This document shows positions 5,802 through 7,933 of a DNA stretch of 7,933 bases, one piece after another. The notes under the pieces are model-generated. The model did not search any database, was not told where the DNA came from, and saw only the letters and a list, made by a program, of their open reading frames with translations. The DNA is from an uncultured Actinomycetes bacterium (GTDB lineage: Bacteria > Actinomycetota > Acidimicrobiia > Acidimicrobiales > RAAP-2): the NCBI GenBank assembly GCA_903854175.1, contig CAINVQ010000114.1, positions 1 to 7,933 on the forward strand. The letters are read 5' to 3'. A program made the position numbers and the translations under genes. Positions within the stretch are counted from its first letter, which is position 1; each line of letters opens with the position of its first letter.

Positions 5802-7933
5802 ATGGTCAGCCTCTCAACTCGTCCATCAGCTGATAATGAGCTGACGGCTTCAATTGAGCGTCTAATTGGACGTTTTAGCGAACACCACCTAAATGGTGAT
5901 GTTTCGCTCATTCGCCGCGCCGGCCTGGCAGCGATAAATGCCCATGAAGGTCAACTTCGTCGCACTGGCGAGCCGTACGTAACGCACCCAATTGCCGTTG
6001 CTGAAATCATCGCTGAACTCGGGCTCGATGAACCAACGATTGCGGCGGCACTACTGCATGACGCGGTGGAAGACACCGTGGTTACAACTAAATGGCTCTC
6101 AAAAGAATTCGGCGAACAAGTCGCTGCAATTGTCGACGGAGTTACAAAGCTTGATCGTTTGGAATTTGACTCTAAAGAGGCTCAACAAGCCGCAACTATT
6201 CGCAAGATGTTTATTGCCATGGCCCAAGACTGGCGTGTGTTGGTGATCAAACTTGCTGATCGACTTCACAACATGCGCACCATTTCAGTTATGCCAATGA
6301 ATCGCCAACAGGCCATTGCGCAAGAAACTATGGATGTCTACGCACCACTTGCTCACCGCCTCGGTGTCCAGCAAGTGAAGTCACAATTAGAAGATCTCTG
6401 CTTTGCCACACTGCACCCAAAGCGTTACGCAGAGATTGAACAAATGGTCGCTGCACGACAACCAGAGCGAGAAGAATACCTTGCTGATGTAATGAGTTCA
6501 CTCGGCGAGAAATTAAAAATGTTTGGTATTGAAGCTGACGTTAGGGGTCGTCCGAAACATCTGTGGAGTATCTACGAAAAGATGGTTGTTGGCGGCAAAG
6601 AATTTGATGAAATCTTTGACCTTGTAGGAATGCGAATCATTGTTGAAGATGAACGAGATTGTTGGGCAGTTCTTGGAGCCATTCACTCTCTGTGGTCTCC
6701 AGTGCCAGGAAGATTCAAGGACTACATCAACTCACCAAAGTTCAACCTTTACCAGTCACTTCACACAACTGTTATTGGACCTCGCTCGAAGTCCGTTGAA
6801 GTTCAGATTCGAACTTCTGAAATGCATCGGCGCGCAGAATTCGGCATTGCTGCTCACTGGGGTTACAAAGAAGGTGCTTCTCAAAAAGAGATTGCCTGGA
6901 TGCAACGACTTTCAGATGTTGAAGAAGAGGAAACTGACCCAATTGCGTTCCTCGAAGCGCTAAAGCTCGACCTCGAACACGATGAGGTCTACGTATTTAC
7001 TCCTAAAGGTCGTGTAATTGCTCTTGTAGAAGGCGCCACACCAGTTGACTTTGCGTATGCCGTTCACACAGAAGTCGGCCACAAGTGCGTCGGGGCCAAA
7101 GTTAATGGTCGACTTGTTCCACTCGATACACCTCTTCATTCAGCTGACGTCATTGAGATTGTTACTAGCAAGCAAGAGGGTGCTGGTCCATCTCGAGACT
7201 GGCTCTCAATTGTTAAGTCATCAAAAGCTAACTCCAAGATTCGCCAGTGGTTCCAGCGTGAACGACGAGAAGATGCCATTGAAGGTGGAAAAGAAGAACT
7301 TACAAAGGCACTTCGTCGTGAAGGCCTGCCAATTGCCACAACGCTTTCCTCGAAGGCGCTGGACACTGTTGTAAGCGCACTGAACTTAGAGGATCATGAT
7401 GCGCTCATGATGGCGATTGATAGTGGTCAAATTTCTGGTCTTGCCGTTGTTCAACGACTATCTCGTGAGCTCCAAGGTGGTGAAGGTGAGCAACTGCCAA
7501 CCACTGTTTCACGTATTCCAAAGACTGGCCGAACGAACCGTCGTGGAGCAGGTGTCTATGTTGAGGGTCTTGACGACGTAATGATTCACCTCGCCAGGTG
7601 CTGTTCTCCTGTGCCAGGGGACCAGATCATGGGATTTATTACCCAGGGTCGCGGAGTCTCAGTTCACAGAAATGACTGTTCAAATGCGGTGGCGTTGGCT
7701 CTGCGACTTGGTGAGCGAATTATTGAAGTTGAGTGGGATGGCTCTACTGGCGGACACTTCCGTGCTGTGCTTGAAATCATGGCCTTTGATCGCACCCGAC
7801 TGCTTCTTGACGTTTCAAGTGTCATTGCGGAATACCAGCTCAGCATTATTTCAAGCAGTTCAAGTACATCAGGATCTCGAATTGTTCGAATTGTCTTTGA
7901 TGTTGAGCTCGCTGATCCAACACACCTAAGTAG
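5802..7933 (+). CDS. rel: Bifunctional (p)ppGpp synthetase/hydrolase (RSH family, Rel), 3' partial
   Basis: The frame stays open from ATG 5802 to the window edge: 710 complete codons, probably some 20-30 short of the end. It makes and degrades the stringent-response alarmone (p)ppGpp. Hydrolase HD domain: H62 (YVTHP), H86-D87 and E90-D91 (HDAVED), D153 (KLADRLHNMRT), all intact. Synthetase domain: D273 (DLVGMR), RFKD 304-307, YQSLHT 317-322, E333 (VEVQIRT). RFKD is the RxKD form of bifunctional Rel/SpoT enzymes; monofunctional RelA carries ExDD. A TGS domain (about 394-455) starts at VYVFTPKG. A helical region follows, then the conserved-cysteine domain (C600, C601, C626 in HRNDC). The C-terminal ACT domain (about 635 onward) is cut by the window edge. 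No Shine-Dalgarno is visible; a TANNNT box suggests a leaderless mRNA. In many Actinomycetota apt lies just upstream; here it is absent. Confidence 0.96.
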   Translation, partial: MVSLSTRPSADNELTASIERLIGRFSEHHLNGDVSLIRRAGLAAINAHEGQLRRTGEPYVTHPIAVAEIIAELGLDEPTIAAALLHDAVEDTVVTTKWLSKEFGEQVAAIVDGVTKLDRLEFDSKEAQQAATIRKMFIAMAQDWRVLVIKLADRLHNMRTISVMPMNRQQAIAQETMDVYAPLAHRLGVQQVKSQLEDLCFATLHPKRYAEIEQMVAARQPEREEYLADVMSSLGEKLKMFGIEADVRGRPKHLWSIYEKMVVGGKEFDEIFDLVGMRIIVEDERDCWAVLGAIHSLWSPVPGRFKDYINSPKFNLYQSLHTTVIGPRSKSVEVQIRTSEMHRRAEFGIAAHWGYKEGASQKEIAWMQRLSDVEEEETDPIAFLEALKLDLEHDEVYVFTPKGRVIALVEGATPVDFAYAVHTEVGHKCVGAKVNGRLVPLDTPLHSADVIEIVTSKQEGAGPSRDWLSIVKSSKANSKIRQWFQRERREDAIEGGKEELTKALRREGLPIATTLSSKALDTVVSALNLEDHDALMMAIDSGQISGLAVVQRLSRELQGGEGEQLPTTVSRIPKTGRTNRRGAGVYVEGLDDVMIHLARCCSPVPGDQIMGFITQGRGVSVHRNDCSNAVALALRLGERIIEVEWDGSTGGHFRAVLEIMAFDRTRLLLDVSSVIAEYQLSIISSSSSTSGSRIVRIVFDVELADPTHLS
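5877..5908 (+). other. Inverted repeat (stable hairpin) in the 5' part of rel
   Basis: Bases 5877-5889 (AGCGAACACCACC) can pair with 5895-5908 (GGTGATGTTTCGCT). This makes 12 base pairs with one C-A mismatch (5885/5899), one bulged T and a 5-nt loop (5890-5894). It lies about 75 nt inside rel, over codons for SEHHLNGDVSL. No T-run follows. It may be chance within coding sequence or may act on the mRNA; the sequence alone cannot tell. Confidence 0.4.

Noticed and set aside
5798..5833. Eleven-codon mini-frame beginning at ATG 5798, overlapping the rel start
   Set aside because: Out of frame with rel and without a ribosome site; ATG 5802 opens the long conserved frame. A leader peptide is conceivable but unsupported.
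5992..7929. Several + strand open frames of 84-109 codons inside rel
   Set aside because: They lie in other frames of an unbroken, well-conserved rel coding region; no frameshift in rel is needed to explain them.
1..7933. Search by eye for a novel system, mobile element, CRISPR array, tRNA or rRNA
   Set aside because: All sequence is accounted for by eight known housekeeping genes with gaps under 60 bases; no direct-repeat array, transposase or RNA gene was seen.

Overview
This window is a conserved bacterial housekeeping block with eight genes, all on the + strand: yebC (5' end missing) - ruvC - ruvA - ruvB - yajC - secD - secF - rel (3' end missing). The gene order yebC/ruvCAB/yajC-secDF/rel is typical of Actinomycetota. 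Separate SecD and SecF proteins and a single bifunctional Rel-type (p)ppGpp enzyme fit that phylum. Base composition looks close to or slightly below half G+C, which is low for the phylum. Genes are short and gaps tiny, suggesting a compact, probably aquatic, actinobacterial genome. The style of SecF (N-terminal LYRG..VDFVGR, C-terminal ITPRARKQKRR) and of RuvC reminds me of Acidimicrobiia, but this is recollection and not a search. Streamlined Nanopelagicales or Microbacteriaceae remain possible.

Layout. Positions 1-614 hold the C-terminal four fifths of a YebC/TACO1-family protein. Its stop codon lies inside a terminator-like hairpin, and a TANNNT box 7 nt before the ruvC ATG suggests a (nearly) leaderless ruvC transcript. 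ruvC, ruvA and ruvB (655-2773) are chained by two 4-bp start/stop overlaps and encode the complete Holliday-junction machine: RuvA binds the junction, RuvB drives branch migration and RuvC cuts. After a 54-bp gap with a strong Shine-Dalgarno site, yajC-secD-secF (2828-5782) encode the membrane accessory complex that assists SecYEG/SecA export. Nineteen bases after secF, rel begins with a second TANNNT-N6-ATG arrangement and runs open to the window edge. It keeps intact hydrolase and synthetase motifs.

The window therefore links DNA repair, protein export and stringent-response control only by conserved neighbourhood. I see no mobile element, tRNA, rRNA, CRISPR array or unknown gene, and no stretch above 300 bases without a gene. 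The points worth a second look are regulatory: two leaderless-type promoters, a stop-codon hairpin, a hairpin near the start of rel, and the absence of apt between secF and rel. I found no evidence of a previously undescribed system.
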